Positions 44,706-53,652 are shown, counted from the first letter of the stretch. The stretch: DNA of 64,000 bases from Thermohalobaculum sp039026375 (GCA_039026375.1 JBCCML010000018.1:1-64000); one strand, 5' to 3'. Notes: generated by a model from the letters alone, not told the origin. Numbers and translations are program-made.

Positions 44706-46028
44706 TCACGATAGTAAGGCTGCGTCGAATGGATACCGCGTCATATTCTCGGCTCCGTCCTCGGTGATCAAAACCTGATCTTCCAACTTCACGCCGTCTC
44801 GTCCACCAACGACACCCAGGTAGACCTCGACACACAGCATCATACCTGGCTTCAAAACATAGTCGTTGTTGTACTCGGTCAGATCGCAGGGCCATTTGAT
44901 CGCGGGCCACTCGTCGCACAAACCGACGCCGTGCATCATCGCGCCATAACGCTGGGGGACAAATTCTTCGGCTATTGGATAACCTGCCAGGCTAACTTCT
45001 CGAAATGTCATGCCAGGTTTGAGCATCTTGACGTTTTCCATGATCAGCGTGTGACCCTCGCGATACAGGCGGCGCTGTTCAGCGGAGGGCTCATCGGGGC
45101 CGATCCACCAAGTGCGGCTAAGGTCAGCACACATGCCATAGACGCCGATCATGTCGGTATCAAAGGCAAAGAGCTCGTTTTCTTGTAGAATGCGTGGCCC
45201 GCACTCTTGCATCCACGGGTTTGTGCGGGGACCGGAATTTAGGATCCGCGTCTCGATCCACTCGCCCCCGCGGATGAAATTCTCTGACTGCAAAACGGCC
45301 CATGCATCCACTTCTGTAATTCCCGGGCGCACCATTTCATGCATGGCGCCCATTGCCTGCTCGCACGCAAAAATGGCACAGCGCATGGCATTGATCTCAT
45401 CAGGGCCCTTGATTGCGCGAGTCTTTTCGGTCAGCTCCTCGCCGTCCATCAGCTCCAGCCCCCGGTCTTGGAGAGCCTGGATGCCGTGCAGCATCATCTT
45501 GTCCACAGCCAACCGCCGATTGCTGCCCGAACCGTGCTGGGCCATCAGTTGGACGACTTGGTCGGCCAGCGCATCGGCACGCTTATGGGCGCCATCGCCT
45601 GCGCCAAAGTAGAATAGGCTGGCTTTGTCGCGCACTTCGCTGACCATGGGATTGAACTCGGACAGCATCTCGCAGCGGACGTAATCCCATAAAACCATGT
45701 AACCATCTGGGAACAATGCACAAAGCCGAAAGGGGTTGTGCGTGTTCCACAGCTGCATATTACTTGAATCAGTGGCATACCGGATGTTCAGTGGATCCGT
45801 CAGAAGCAGCGCGCCGTAGTCCCATTCGTTCAATGCGGCGACCAATCGGGCGTGCCGGTGTCTGCGCATCTGATCTAGATTGGGCGGTGTCAATCCGGCC
45901 TCGGCCCATTCTTGGAAAGCCAGCGCGGTGGGCCCAATCTCTACACGATCATTGTCGTCGGGTGACCCGTCTGGGCGGACAGGTACTGCCCCGCCGATCT
46001 TTCGGTCGTCCGCGTAATGCTCGTTCAT
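44706..46028 (-). CDS. dddP: DddP-type DMSP lyase (M24 metallopeptidase fold)
   Basis: 440 residues. Although M24 'Xaa-Pro peptidase'-like, the sequence follows DddP: DRVEIGPTALAFQEWAEAGL, DPLNIRYATDSSNMQLWNTH, GGEWIETRILNSGPRTNPW and LMHGVGLCDEWP-like MMHGVGLCDEWP. Metal ligands are D290, D292, D302, H366, E401 and E416, each exactly five less than the numbers I remember for a characterised DddP. DddP cleaves dimethylsulfoniopropionate to acrylate and dimethyl sulfide. ATG 46028 has GGGAGG just upstream; the extension to 46298 is not conserved. Divergent from the methyltransferase, with a symmetric motif between. A close non-lyase paralogue is possible. Confidence 0.82.
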   Translation of the reverse strand: MNEHYADDRKIGGAVPVRPDGSPDDNDRVEIGPTALAFQEWAEAGLTPPNLDQMRRHRHARLVAALNEWDYGALLLTDPLNIRYATDSSNMQLWNTHNPFRLCALFPDGYMVLWDYVRCEMLSEFNPMVSEVRDKASLFYFGAGDGAHKRADALADQVVQLMAQHGSGSNRRLAVDKMMLHGIQALQDRGLELMDGEELTEKTRAIKGPDEINAMRCAIFACEQAMGAMHEMVRPGITEVDAWAVLQSENFIRGGEWIETRILNSGPRTNPWMQECGPRILQENELFAFDTDMIGVYGMCADLSRTWWIGPDEPSAEQRRLYREGHTLIMENVKMLKPGMTFREVSLAGYPIAEEFVPQRYGAMMHGVGLCDEWPAIKWPCDLTEYNNDYVLKPGMMLCVEVYLGVVGGRDGVKLEDQVLITEDGAENMTRYPFDAALLS

Positions 46029-46066
46029 TCGGGCCTCCCTAGTTGGCAAAAAGGTTAGCTTGGGGC

Positions 46067-46106
46067 TGCGACGCTTCTGCGCTAAAAACGGCGTTGAGGC
46101 GTCGCA
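46067..46106. promoter_or_regulatory. 8-bp inverted repeat between divergent dddP and methyltransferase genes
   Basis: TGCGACGC (46067-46074) and GCGTCGCA (46099-46106) are perfect inverted copies 24 bases apart, a centre spacing of 32 bases, about three helical turns. The position between two divergent genes suits an operator for a dimeric regulator, or an RNA hairpin. No regulator gene is adjacent. Confidence 0.35.
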
Positions 46107-46184
46107 TACGGATAAATCGCTGTGCTGTGCTTGGCCCCTGTACTGGTAGTTGACAGTGTCGGGCGCGGCGAGGAAACCCAAGGC

Positions 46185-47396
46185 ATGGATCCCGTTCAGC
46201 GGCAATACGAGGCTTATCCCTACCCGGCGCGCGACCCTGCCGACGAGGTGAAACGTCTGATTGAAGGGTCGCCAAGTCACCCGGTCGAGATTGATCACTA
46301 CCTCTTTCAGGGTCGGCGTGATTGGTCTGAGCCGTTTCGTGCCCTCGTGGCTGGGGGAGGCACGGGGGACGGTTTGATCATGTTGTCGCAGAAGCTCAGC
46401 GATATCGGCTGCCCGGCGGAAGTTACCTATATCGACATGTCTGTTGCGAGTCGCCAGATTGCAGAGGCAAGGGCAAGTGCCCGAGGCCTTAAAGTCAACT
46501 TTATCACTGGGGATTTATTGAGCGCACCAGAGCTCGGCACCTTCGATTACATTGATTGCTGCGGTGTCTTGCACCATTTGCCAGATCCGGACGCGGGCTT
46601 TCGTGCACTGGCGCAGGCACTATCACCCGAGGGTGGTATGGGTTGCATGGTCTATGCGCCATACGGTCGTTCGGGCGTTTACCCCATTCAGGACGCGTTC
46701 AAGACGTTGTTCGAGGGGCTATCGCCCGAGACAAAGGTTGCTGCTGCACAAGCGGTGTTGGATGACTTGCCTGACGCTCATCCCTTTGCCCGCAATCAGG
46801 TGCTTGGCGATCACCAGACGTCGCACGCGGGGCTCTATGATCTTTTACTGCACAGCTGCGATCGCGCGTACACCATCACCGAATTTGCGCATGCGCTGAC
46901 CCGGGCGGGACTTGGTCTGGTGTCGGTGCTTGGCCGTCAGCGCTACGATCCCGGCGATTATGACTGGTCAGCAGGCGAGCTTGGCGCGCGGCTGAAAGAA
47001 CTGACGCCTTTGCAGAGGCTGGCGGTGGGCGAGCAGCTGTCCGGGACGATAAAAACACATATCGTCTACGCTACACAGGCGGGACGCGAGGATAAGGCCG
47101 AGGCACGCCCGACCAAGCCTACCCTGGTGCCGCATTTGGCTGGGGTCGACCCGAGGGCGCTGGCCCATCAGATCCATCAACACGGGGGGTTCACCGCGAC
47201 CGAGGATGGGCAGAATCTCTCAGTTAACGTGCCCCGCGCTGCTGCACCTATGATTGCCCGGGTCGACGGAAGGACTCCGCTAGGTGCGATTGCGGCGGGG
47301 CAGGACTGGTTAGCGTTTTCGGCGACATGGGCACCAGCGCACCGAGCTCTTACCAGCATGAACTTACTGCATTACTCGACCGGGGCGCGGCGATGA
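46185..47396 (+). CDS. Class I SAM-dependent methyltransferase
   Basis: 403 residues from ATG 46185. N-terminal QYEAYPYPARDPADE is followed by a Rossmann methyltransferase domain (VAGGGTGDGLIML, VTYIDMSVASRQIAEARA, FDYIDCCGVLHHLPDPDAGFRALAQAL, about residues 50-160). A C-terminal half of unknown fold follows and may bind a substrate. Its stop overlaps the next gene (ATGA), so it functions with the DUF3445 protein. Substrate unknown; a sulfur or nitrogen compound linked to DMSP metabolism is a guess from context. Confidence 0.8.
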   Translation: MDPVQRQYEAYPYPARDPADEVKRLIEGSPSHPVEIDHYLFQGRRDWSEPFRALVAGGGTGDGLIMLSQKLSDIGCPAEVTYIDMSVASRQIAEARASARGLKVNFITGDLLSAPELGTFDYIDCCGVLHHLPDPDAGFRALAQALSPEGGMGCMVYAPYGRSGVYPIQDAFKTLFEGLSPETKVAAAQAVLDDLPDAHPFARNQVLGDHQTSHAGLYDLLLHSCDRAYTITEFAHALTRAGLGLVSVLGRQRYDPGDYDWSAGELGARLKELTPLQRLAVGEQLSGTIKTHIVYATQAGREDKAEARPTKPTLVPHLAGVDPRALAHQIHQHGGFTATEDGQNLSVNVPRAAAPMIARVDGRTPLGAIAAGQDWLAFSATWAPAHRALTSMNLLHYSTGARR

Positions 47397-48292
47397 TCCT
47401 GCTGGAGCATGCGCCTTATGCACCCTTCTTGAGTCGTCGTACCCGGCATCCACCTGGTCTGTCGCCGCTGAAACTTGCCGACTGGACGGTCCAGCACGCT
47501 GACTTCGCGGCCCAAATGGCCTATCGCGGATCGCTGATGAAAGAGAAGCGGGACGTAGTGCTCGCGGATGATGATACCGAGGCCGCCCAGGAATTGTTGA
47601 ATCTGGTTCTGGCTCACGTAGAAGAACGCCCCGGCTTCTCAGTTGGGGCGCAGGTGATGCGCCCCGATGGCGTCAAGGTTGCCCTCGACCGCAGAGACCC
47701 GCTGGTGACCGTGGGGAACGTGGTGGCCGAGGACTTTTGTCTACTTCGTGCCGACCCACGATCGGGTGAGTATCGCCTAACCGCTGCAGTTCTTTGTTTT
47801 CCATCTCGCTGGCTGCTCTCGGAGAAGTTGGGCCAGGCGCTGACGGAGATCCACGCACCCGTTCCAGACTATGACGACAGACTGGCACGGCGTGTTGGGG
47901 CAATGTTTGCTGAACTACGCGTATCCACCCCTTTGGTGCGGATTAACTGGCTCGTTCATGCTGTGCCTGAGCTACACTTACCCATGGGGCACTCCGACAA
48001 ATTGTTCCAGCTCGCGGATCCGACCGGACCGTTTTACTTGCGCACAGAACGCCAAACTCTGCGGCGTATGCCAGAAACTGGAGCCATTGCTTTCGGGATC
48101 AAAACGTCGATCACGCCCATCGCTAATCTGACTGCGGTGGAGGCAAACGGCTTGGCCCGAGCGCTGGAGGGATTGGATGAAGCTGCAATGGCTTACCGCG
48201 CTGGGGCGCATGTTCTGGGCAATGCTGTTTTTGCGTTGGATCGCGTAGCTTGCGGCGATGCGCGCGGCACGCCATGTTCGGAGAAATCTTGA
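47393..48292 (+). CDS. DUF3445 haem-dependent oxidative N-demethylase-like protein
   Basis: 299 residues from ATG 47393 (ATGA overlap with the methyltransferase; the longer frame from 47327 is read-through). Blocks FLSRRTRHPPGLSPL, FPSRWLLSEKLGQALTEIHAPVPDY, INWLVHAVPELHLP and LRTERQTLRRMPETGAIAFGIKT match DUF3445, the family of dimethylamine monooxygenase subunit DmmA and haem-dependent oxidative demethylases. These bind haem and remove methyl groups from amines. The partner subunits DmmB-D are absent here, so a stand-alone or related activity is likely. Confidence 0.8.
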   Translation: MILLEHAPYAPFLSRRTRHPPGLSPLKLADWTVQHADFAAQMAYRGSLMKEKRDVVLADDDTEAAQELLNLVLAHVEERPGFSVGAQVMRPDGVKVALDRRDPLVTVGNVVAEDFCLLRADPRSGEYRLTAAVLCFPSRWLLSEKLGQALTEIHAPVPDYDDRLARRVGAMFAELRVSTPLVRINWLVHAVPELHLPMGHSDKLFQLADPTGPFYLRTERQTLRRMPETGAIAFGIKTSITPIANLTAVEANGLARALEGLDEAAMAYRAGAHVLGNAVFALDRVACGDARGTPCSEKS

Positions 48293-48304
48293 CAGGAGAG
48301 TATC

Positions 48305-49507
48305 ATGTCTGATCATAGCCCGGAAGCCCGCACAACCCAGGAACCGATCGCGATCGTTGGGGCTGCGCGCACCCCCATGGGCGGCTTTCAGGGCGAATTG
48401 GCACCGAAAACCGCGCCGGAATTGGGCTCGGTTGCGATTGAAGCTGTCCTCCAGCGGGGTGGCGTCGCCCCTGCGCACGTTAGTGAGGTGCTTATGGGTT
48501 GCGTCCTTCCAGCAGGCCTTGGGCAGGCCCCTGCGCGGCAAGCAGCGTTTGGCGCAGGACTGGGGGAAGACGTGCCTTGCACCACGGTAAACAAGATGTG
48601 CGGCAGTGGCATGAAGACCGTGATGATGGCCATGGACGGCCTGCGCGCGGGTGAAGGTAATGTGGTTGTTGCGGGCGGCATGGAATCCATGACGAACGCG
48701 CCATATATGGTGCCCAAGATGCGAAGTGGTGCTCGTATCGGGCATGCGCAGATGATGGATCACATGTTTCTGGACGGGCTGGAGGACGCCTACGAGACCG
48801 GGCGTTTGATGGGCAGTTTTGCCGAAGACTGCGCCGAGGAATACCAATTCACGCGCGAAGAGCAGGACGCGTACGCCATTGCCTCGCTGGAGGCGGCACT
48901 TTCCGCCCAGCAGGGCGGCGTCTTCGACCGGGAAGTTGCCGGCGTGCAGGTTGTTACCCGCAAGGGTGAAAGGCTGATCGCAATCGATGAACAGCCCCGC
49001 AACGCCCGCCCAGATAAAATCCCAACGCTGAAGCCCGCCTTTAAAAAGGACGGGACCATTACTCCGGCCAACGCATCGTCGATTTCGGACGGCGCTGCTG
49101 CTCTGGCCCTTATGCGTGCCAGAGACGCCGATGGCCGCGCCCGCGCTCAAATTGTTGCCCATGCCAGCCATGCCCAAGCGCCGGGGCGCTTTGCCACCGC
49201 GCCAATTCCTGCGATGCAAAAGGTCCTGGAGCGCGCTGGCTGGGAGCTAGGCGATGTTGACCTTTGGGAGATCAATGAAGCCTTCGCCGTTGTGCCGATG
49301 GCTGCCGCTCGCGAAATGGGGATCCCCCGAGAAAAGCTCAATGTGAACGGCGGGGCATGCGCGCTTGGGCATCCAATCGGTGCTTCGGGCGCGCGTATCA
49401 TCGTCACGCTGTTGCATGAGATGGAGCGTCGTGACGTCAAACGCGGGATCGCGAGTCTTTGCATAGGTGGCGGTGAGGGCACCGCCGTGGCAATCGAGCG
49501 CGTGTAA
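48305..49507 (+). CDS. Acetyl-CoA C-acyltransferase (thiolase)
   Basis: 400 residues, full-length thiolase. The nucleophilic Cys is in TTVNKMCGSGMK, the catalytic His in GGACALGHPIGASGARI and the second Cys in SLCIGGGEG. It forms or splits acetoacetyl-CoA or longer 3-ketoacyl-CoA. It follows the DUF3445 gene by 12 bases with a GACAGGAGAG ribosome-binding site. A role in acyl-CoA breakdown with the acyl-CoA dehydrogenase at 52525 is plausible. Biosynthetic versus degradative type is not resolved. Confidence 0.93.
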   Translation: MSDHSPEARTTQEPIAIVGAARTPMGGFQGELAPKTAPELGSVAIEAVLQRGGVAPAHVSEVLMGCVLPAGLGQAPARQAAFGAGLGEDVPCTTVNKMCGSGMKTVMMAMDGLRAGEGNVVVAGGMESMTNAPYMVPKMRSGARIGHAQMMDHMFLDGLEDAYETGRLMGSFAEDCAEEYQFTREEQDAYAIASLEAALSAQQGGVFDREVAGVQVVTRKGERLIAIDEQPRNARPDKIPTLKPAFKKDGTITPANASSISDGAAALALMRARDADGRARAQIVAHASHAQAPGRFATAPIPAMQKVLERAGWELGDVDLWEINEAFAVVPMAAAREMGIPREKLNVNGGACALGHPIGASGARIIVTLLHEMERRDVKRGIASLCIGGGEGTAVAIERV

Positions 49508-49575
49508 AGATCGCCAAGATTGACCGCGCTAAGTGCCGCCCCATCCTCTCGCGGAGCAAATCTGGGAGAGGCTTG

Positions 49576-50160
49576 ATGCTCAGACTGTTCACCGTCGCCG
49601 TCGCATTGACGTTCACTCTGATGTCACCAGCAGTTGGCGCTCCAAAAACTTACAAGATCGACCCTGATCACGCGGCGATCGCCTTTTTTGTCAAACATAT
49701 CGGCTATGCGCGAACGCTGGGTCAGTTTCTGACCACGGAAGGCGAGTTCATCTACAACGAAGAGACACAGGAACTGGGTGAGGTGTCTATCCGCGTGGAC
49801 GCTGCCTCGGTCTTCTCGAACCACGAGCGGCGCGACGGGCATATCCGCAACAGGGATTTTCTGCACGTTGAGGAACATCCGACGATTACCTTCACGGCGA
49901 CTGGTGGTGAGGCGGCGAGTGAGACGTCAGGCACAGTTACGGGCGACTTGACCATTCGCGGGGTGACCCGACCTGTCACCCTGGACGTCACGCTGAACCG
50001 CGCTGCACCTTATCCTTTCGGCCACAAGCGCCAAACGCTTGGGATTTCGGCCAGGGCCGTGATCAAACGATCTGAGTTTGGCATGACCTATGCACTGCCC
50101 GACCTGGTTGGTGACGAAGTCGAGTTGTTGATCGAAGTCGAAGCGATCCAGCAGGATTGA
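49576..50160 (+). CDS. YceI-family periplasmic protein
   Basis: 194 residues from ATG 49576, right after a TTG that could also start. A signal peptide (LFTVAVALTFTLMSPAVGA) is followed by the YceI lipocalin-like barrel (TYKIDPDHAAIAFFVKHIGYARTLGQF, FLHVEEHPTITFTAT, ITVR-type LTIRGVTRPVTLDVTL). The family binds isoprenoid quinones or other lipids in the periplasm. It ends 29 bases before the DddL-like gene on the same strand. Confidence 0.9.
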   Translation: MLRLFTVAVALTFTLMSPAVGAPKTYKIDPDHAAIAFFVKHIGYARTLGQFLTTEGEFIYNEETQELGEVSIRVDAASVFSNHERRDGHIRNRDFLHVEEHPTITFTATGGEAASETSGTVTGDLTIRGVTRPVTLDVTLNRAAPYPFGHKRQTLGISARAVIKRSEFGMTYALPDLVGDEVELLIEVEAIQQD

Positions 50161-50189
50161 CTGGACCGCGACGGGCCAAGGAAGACACC

Positions 50190-50855
50190 GTGACCGACGC
50201 GTTGAAGCTGGGTGAAGCACCCGACTGGCTCTACTTGTTGCGCGAAATCAGGGAGCTCTATCGGCGCTCCGGGGCTGGCGGATCAGCGAAGATTCGTACC
50301 CATCAGCGTGTGGTGCGTGAGGCGATCTCCAAGACGATTGCTGACAATCCGGCGGTTGTGATCGCAGAGCGCGAGGACAAGCCTGTGACCGCGCATCTGC
50401 GGCGGGCTGTGGACAACGGGCGTTCGGGCCCGATGTGGCCGTTGATCCGGGCGCTTGATGCCGTGTTGCCACATCTTTCATGGCTCTACGGCTATGATAA
50501 AGTTCCGCGCGGACTTACTAAGAAGTACGCCTTCGCTGAGATAGCCGGGGGTCGCGGCCCTGTGGTAAGTCCCGGTGTAACTCTGGGACTGGTCCTATTC
50601 GGGCCAAAGTGCACGTACCCCGCGCACGCACATGACGGGCTGACAGAAAGCTACTATGTCCTCTCAGGCACAGTCAGCGAAAACGATGCAGGTGTTTGGG
50701 CGCCCGGTTCGCTGATCTTTAATCCGCCAGGTACGATGCACCGGATCACTGTCTCTGACCGAGAGCCGGCAGCTTTGCTCTATGCCTGGCACGGCTCCGT
50801 CAACAAACTCGCCGATCAGAAGATGGTCTTTAGCCGAAAGAAAAAGGCAGGCTGA
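50190..50855 (+). CDS. dddL: DddL-type DMSP lyase (cupin)
   Basis: 221 residues. The N-terminal part PDWLYLLREIRELYRRSGAGGSAKIRTHQR and the cupin region LGLVLFGPKCTYPAHAHDGLTESYYVLSG, NPPGTMHRI follow the DddL family. Metal ligands are probably H146, H148, E153 and H184. DddL splits DMSP to acrylate and DMS. GTG 50190 has AAGGA 6 bases upstream; the frame from 50157 is an extension through the YceI stop. With dddP 4 kb away this would be a second, unrelated DMSP lyase in the same neighbourhood. Other DMSP-lyase-type cupins are an alternative. Confidence 0.82.
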   Translation: MTDALKLGEAPDWLYLLREIRELYRRSGAGGSAKIRTHQRVVREAISKTIADNPAVVIAEREDKPVTAHLRRAVDNGRSGPMWPLIRALDAVLPHLSWLYGYDKVPRGLTKKYAFAEIAGGRGPVVSPGVTLGLVLFGPKCTYPAHAHDGLTESYYVLSGTVSENDAGVWAPGSLIFNPPGTMHRITVSDREPAALLYAWHGSVNKLADQKMVFSRKKKAG

Positions 50856-50960
50856 CCGGCCATTTTGCGTCGGGGATGTTGTGGGCCACACCGCTCTCGC
50901 AGTATGTTGCTGTCGATTGTAAACAACCGTCGATTCAACGACGCAGAACGGTGATCAAGA

Positions 50961-51356
50961 ATGAAACGTGTTAAGGACATGGTGGCCGAGGCCAACGAGA
51001 TCGTTGATCACGAGCCCGCGGCTCAGCTTTTGGAACAGCATGGGGCGGCAGGCGTCACGTTTGTCGACCTACGCGACGTGCGCGAGTTAGAACGTGACGG
51101 CATGATACCGGGCGCATTTCATGTGCCACGTGGCATGTTGGAGTTCTGGATCGACCCGGAATCGCCGTATGCGAAAGAGCAGTTTCAGCAGGGTGGCAAG
51201 TTCATCTTCTACTGTGCGTCGGGTTGGCGCTCGGCACTTTCGGCAAAGGTCGCGCAGGAAATGGGTCTCGAAGGCGTCAGCCACATCTCGGACGGGTTCG
51301 GTGGTTGGAAGAAAGCCGGTGGCCCGATTGGGGAGAGGGCTTCTAAGAAAGGATGA
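50961..51356 (+). CDS. Single-domain rhodanese
   Basis: 131 residues, one rhodanese domain: VTFVDLRDVRELERDGMIPGAFHVPRGMLEFW and the active-site loop YCASGWRSA with the sulfur-carrying Cys. It transfers sulfane sulfur in the cytoplasm. It lies 105 bases after dddL and 33 bases before parS. Sulfur metabolism context fits but is not specific. Confidence 0.9.
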   Translation: MKRVKDMVAEANEIVDHEPAAQLLEQHGAAGVTFVDLRDVRELERDGMIPGAFHVPRGMLEFWIDPESPYAKEQFQQGGKFIFYCASGWRSALSAKVAQEMGLEGVSHISDGFGGWKKAGGPIGERASKKG

Positions 51357-51389
51357 ACGCCCGGCCTCCTAGTTAAGATTCCAGAAAGT

Positions 51390-51405
51390 TGTTTCACGTG
51401 AAACA
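51390..51405. promoter_or_regulatory. parS centromere-like site (ParB binding)
   Basis: TGTTTCACGTGAAACA is a perfect 16-bp palindrome and matches the bacterial parS consensus exactly. It lies in the noncoding 184-base gap between the rhodanese and the gene at 51541. ParB nucleates here to load SMC and segregate the origin region. Chromosomal parS sites cluster near oriC, so this window is probably origin-proximal. The parAB genes are not in the window. Confidence 0.93.
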
Positions 51406-51540
51406 CTTAACGGAAAATGTTCAGGTGTCAGAATTGAAATCGGCTGGCCGCAAACACGCGCACTCGGTGCTCGAGTTGTCAAAGATTTAGATTTCAAAAT
51501 CCAGGCAGCCTTGCGGTAGCGCGCCACGCCGCCATAGCTG

Positions 51541-52407
51541 TCAGGCACGTTTCAGAATCGCCCCCGCCTCCGACAGCATCGTCTTGGAGACCGCCGCATA
51601 CGCGAGATGCAAGCGGTCTTCGACAAACAACGTAGTCGATGACCCGTCGGTTGCTGACAAAGAGACATCGCTGCCTTGCCAAACACTGGCCCGGGATACA
51701 GCGACCGAGATCTCCCCACGATCAATGGCAGCCTTAATGTCTGCGATCATATCGTCACGCTGCCCTAGGATCGCAGCCTCGCGGCTCAGCCGTCGGCTTT
51801 TCTCGAACGCGTTGATGGTTTCGGGATCCAGAACCCCTTCGAAGAGCTTCAACACGGAACCTTTGGCTTCTTCACTTGCGCGCTCTGCTGCCAGTTCTGC
51901 TCTCAATCGGGCATCGACCTGTGCCGCGATGGCCTGGTCTACGTAATCCTGGGCGTCCTGTTCAGAGACGAACTGCGGCGTCGACACACCGGGATCTGTG
52001 GTGAACGCCTTCGAGAGGCGCAGGGCTGCCTCAAACGCGGTAAGCGCGTCGGCGAGTGTCGGCGATACGGTAGCGCGAACCTCAGGTGACCGCAGGGCGT
52101 CCAAGTCGTCCAACTCAACTCTAGTCTCCTTTGCATAGACACCCAACAGCATCTGCTCGATATCTTGGAGGTTTCGCGCAATTTGCGCGTCGATCCGCTG
52201 CCCGAGGGTTTTGCGTAAGGTCTGAGAATCCTGCGGAAGATAGAGTCCTGGGTCGACGTCGTTGATCACACCAGAAGGCGTCAACGTTGGGCGCACCTCT
52301 CCCGGCTGGGTGAAACTCACCGATGTAACCTGTGTGACCCTGCCGACCTGCACCGCCGACGCATGTGCAGACGCGCTAAATGATCCAAGTTCCAACCCCA
52401 GCGTCAT
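51541..52407 (-). CDS. Hypothetical helical protein beside parS
   Basis: 288 residues, no signal peptide or membrane helix. The central part (about residues 70-230) is strongly helical with Ala, Glu, Arg and Asp and possible coiled-coil stretches (AQVDARLRAELAAERASEEAKGS). The ends are Ser/Thr/Val-rich beta-like segments (ASVWQGSDVSLSATDGSSTTLFVEDRLHLAYAAV). No family is recognised. GGGGGGAC precedes ATG 52407. It stands alone, divergent from the acyl-CoA dehydrogenase. Confidence 0.6.
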   Translation of the reverse strand: MTLGLELGSFSASAHASAVQVGRVTQVTSVSFTQPGEVRPTLTPSGVINDVDPGLYLPQDSQTLRKTLGQRIDAQIARNLQDIEQMLLGVYAKETRVELDDLDALRSPEVRATVSPTLADALTAFEAALRLSKAFTTDPGVSTPQFVSEQDAQDYVDQAIAAQVDARLRAELAAERASEEAKGSVLKLFEGVLDPETINAFEKSRRLSREAAILGQRDDMIADIKAAIDRGEISVAVSRASVWQGSDVSLSATDGSSTTLFVEDRLHLAYAAVSKTMLSEAGAILKRA

Positions 52408-52524
52408 GGTCGTCCCCCCTTACGCGACCGCATACCCCTAGCGCGAACTCGGAAAGACAGGGTAAACCAACGTGAACCACAGCTGTGCGGTAGCCCCCCA
52501 GCCAAACGACTTGAAAGAGCTAAA

Positions 52525-53652
52525 ATGCTGACCGAAGAACAGACCCTGATACGCGATACAGCTCGTGACTACGCCCAGACCCGGCTGGCCCCCACAGCGC
52601 AGGCTCGCGAAAAGGCGGGGCGGATAGAGCCAGAGATTGTCAGCGAATTGGGTGAGTTGGGCTTCCTTGGGATGACCATCGATCCCGATTGGGGCGGGGC
52701 AGGGGCCGACTACACCAGCTACGCCCTGGCTTTGACCGAGATTGCGGCCGGCGATGGCTCTGTGTCCACGATGGTATCGGTCCACAATGCACCCGTTTGT
52801 GCAGTGCTGGATCGGTTTGGCTCGCCTGACCAGAAGGAGCGCTGGTTGCGGCCTCTCGCAGAGGGTCATCAGATCGGCTCGTTTGCGCTGACAGAACCGC
52901 AAGCGGGATCCGACGCTTCAAACCTTAGGTCAAAGGCCGCGCGCACGAATGAAGGTTATCGGATCAACGGCACCAAGCAGTTCATTTCATCTGCGCGGGT
53001 TGGCAAGACAACGGTCCTATTCGCCATGACCGATCCTGATCATGGCAAGAAGGGAATGTCTTGCTTTGTCGTCGCCAATGACACACCGGGCTTCGATGTG
53101 GTGCGTGTCGAGGAAAAACTGGGCCAAAAAGCGTCCGACAGTTGCGCACTAGCCTTCGAAGACATGGATGTCCCGTTTGAGGACCGCATCGGCGAAGAGG
53201 GCGAGGGCTACCGCATCGCCCTGTCCTCGTTGGAGGCTGGGCGCATCGGTATCGCTGCCCAAGCCACAGGCCTGGCGCAGGCCGCATATGAGAAAGCCCT
53301 GGCCTACGCCAAAGAGCGGACGGCTTTCGGTGGCCCGATCTTTAATCTCCAGGCAGTCCAGTTCCGGCTTGCCGAAATGGCGACCCGGCTGGAGGCCGCC
53401 CGAGGTCTGCTGCTTAACGCAGCTGCCATGAAAGATCGCGGCGAGCCCTGCCTCAAGGAAGCCTGTATGGCCAAGCTTTTCTGCGCCGAGGCGGCCGAGA
53501 ACATTAGTTCTGAGGCGATCCAGGTGCTGGGCGGCTACGGCTATTTGGCCGACTACGAAATCGAGCGGATTTATCGCGATCAAAAAGTCTGCCAGATCTA
53601 TGAAGGCACAAACGACATACAGAAGTTGATCATCGCCCGTCAGATCGCATGA
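52525..53652 (+). CDS. Acyl-CoA dehydrogenase
   Basis: 375 residues, full-length. FAD and substrate blocks GSFALTEPQAGSDASNLRSKA, INGTKQFISSARVGKTTVLFAMTD, QVLGGYGYLADYEIERIYRD and the catalytic Glu in QIYEGTNDIQKLIIAR place it in the short/branched-chain group. It oxidises acyl-CoA to enoyl-CoA, passing electrons to ETF. Its stop overlaps the SleB-like gene (ATGA). It could act on methylthiopropionyl- or propionyl-type CoA in DMSP use, but sequence alone cannot show that. Confidence 0.93.
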   Translation: MLTEEQTLIRDTARDYAQTRLAPTAQAREKAGRIEPEIVSELGELGFLGMTIDPDWGGAGADYTSYALALTEIAAGDGSVSTMVSVHNAPVCAVLDRFGSPDQKERWLRPLAEGHQIGSFALTEPQAGSDASNLRSKAARTNEGYRINGTKQFISSARVGKTTVLFAMTDPDHGKKGMSCFVVANDTPGFDVVRVEEKLGQKASDSCALAFEDMDVPFEDRIGEEGEGYRIALSSLEAGRIGIAAQATGLAQAAYEKALAYAKERTAFGGPIFNLQAVQFRLAEMATRLEAARGLLLNAAAMKDRGEPCLKEACMAKLFCAEAAENISSEAIQVLGGYGYLADYEIERIYRDQKVCQIYEGTNDIQKLIIARQIA

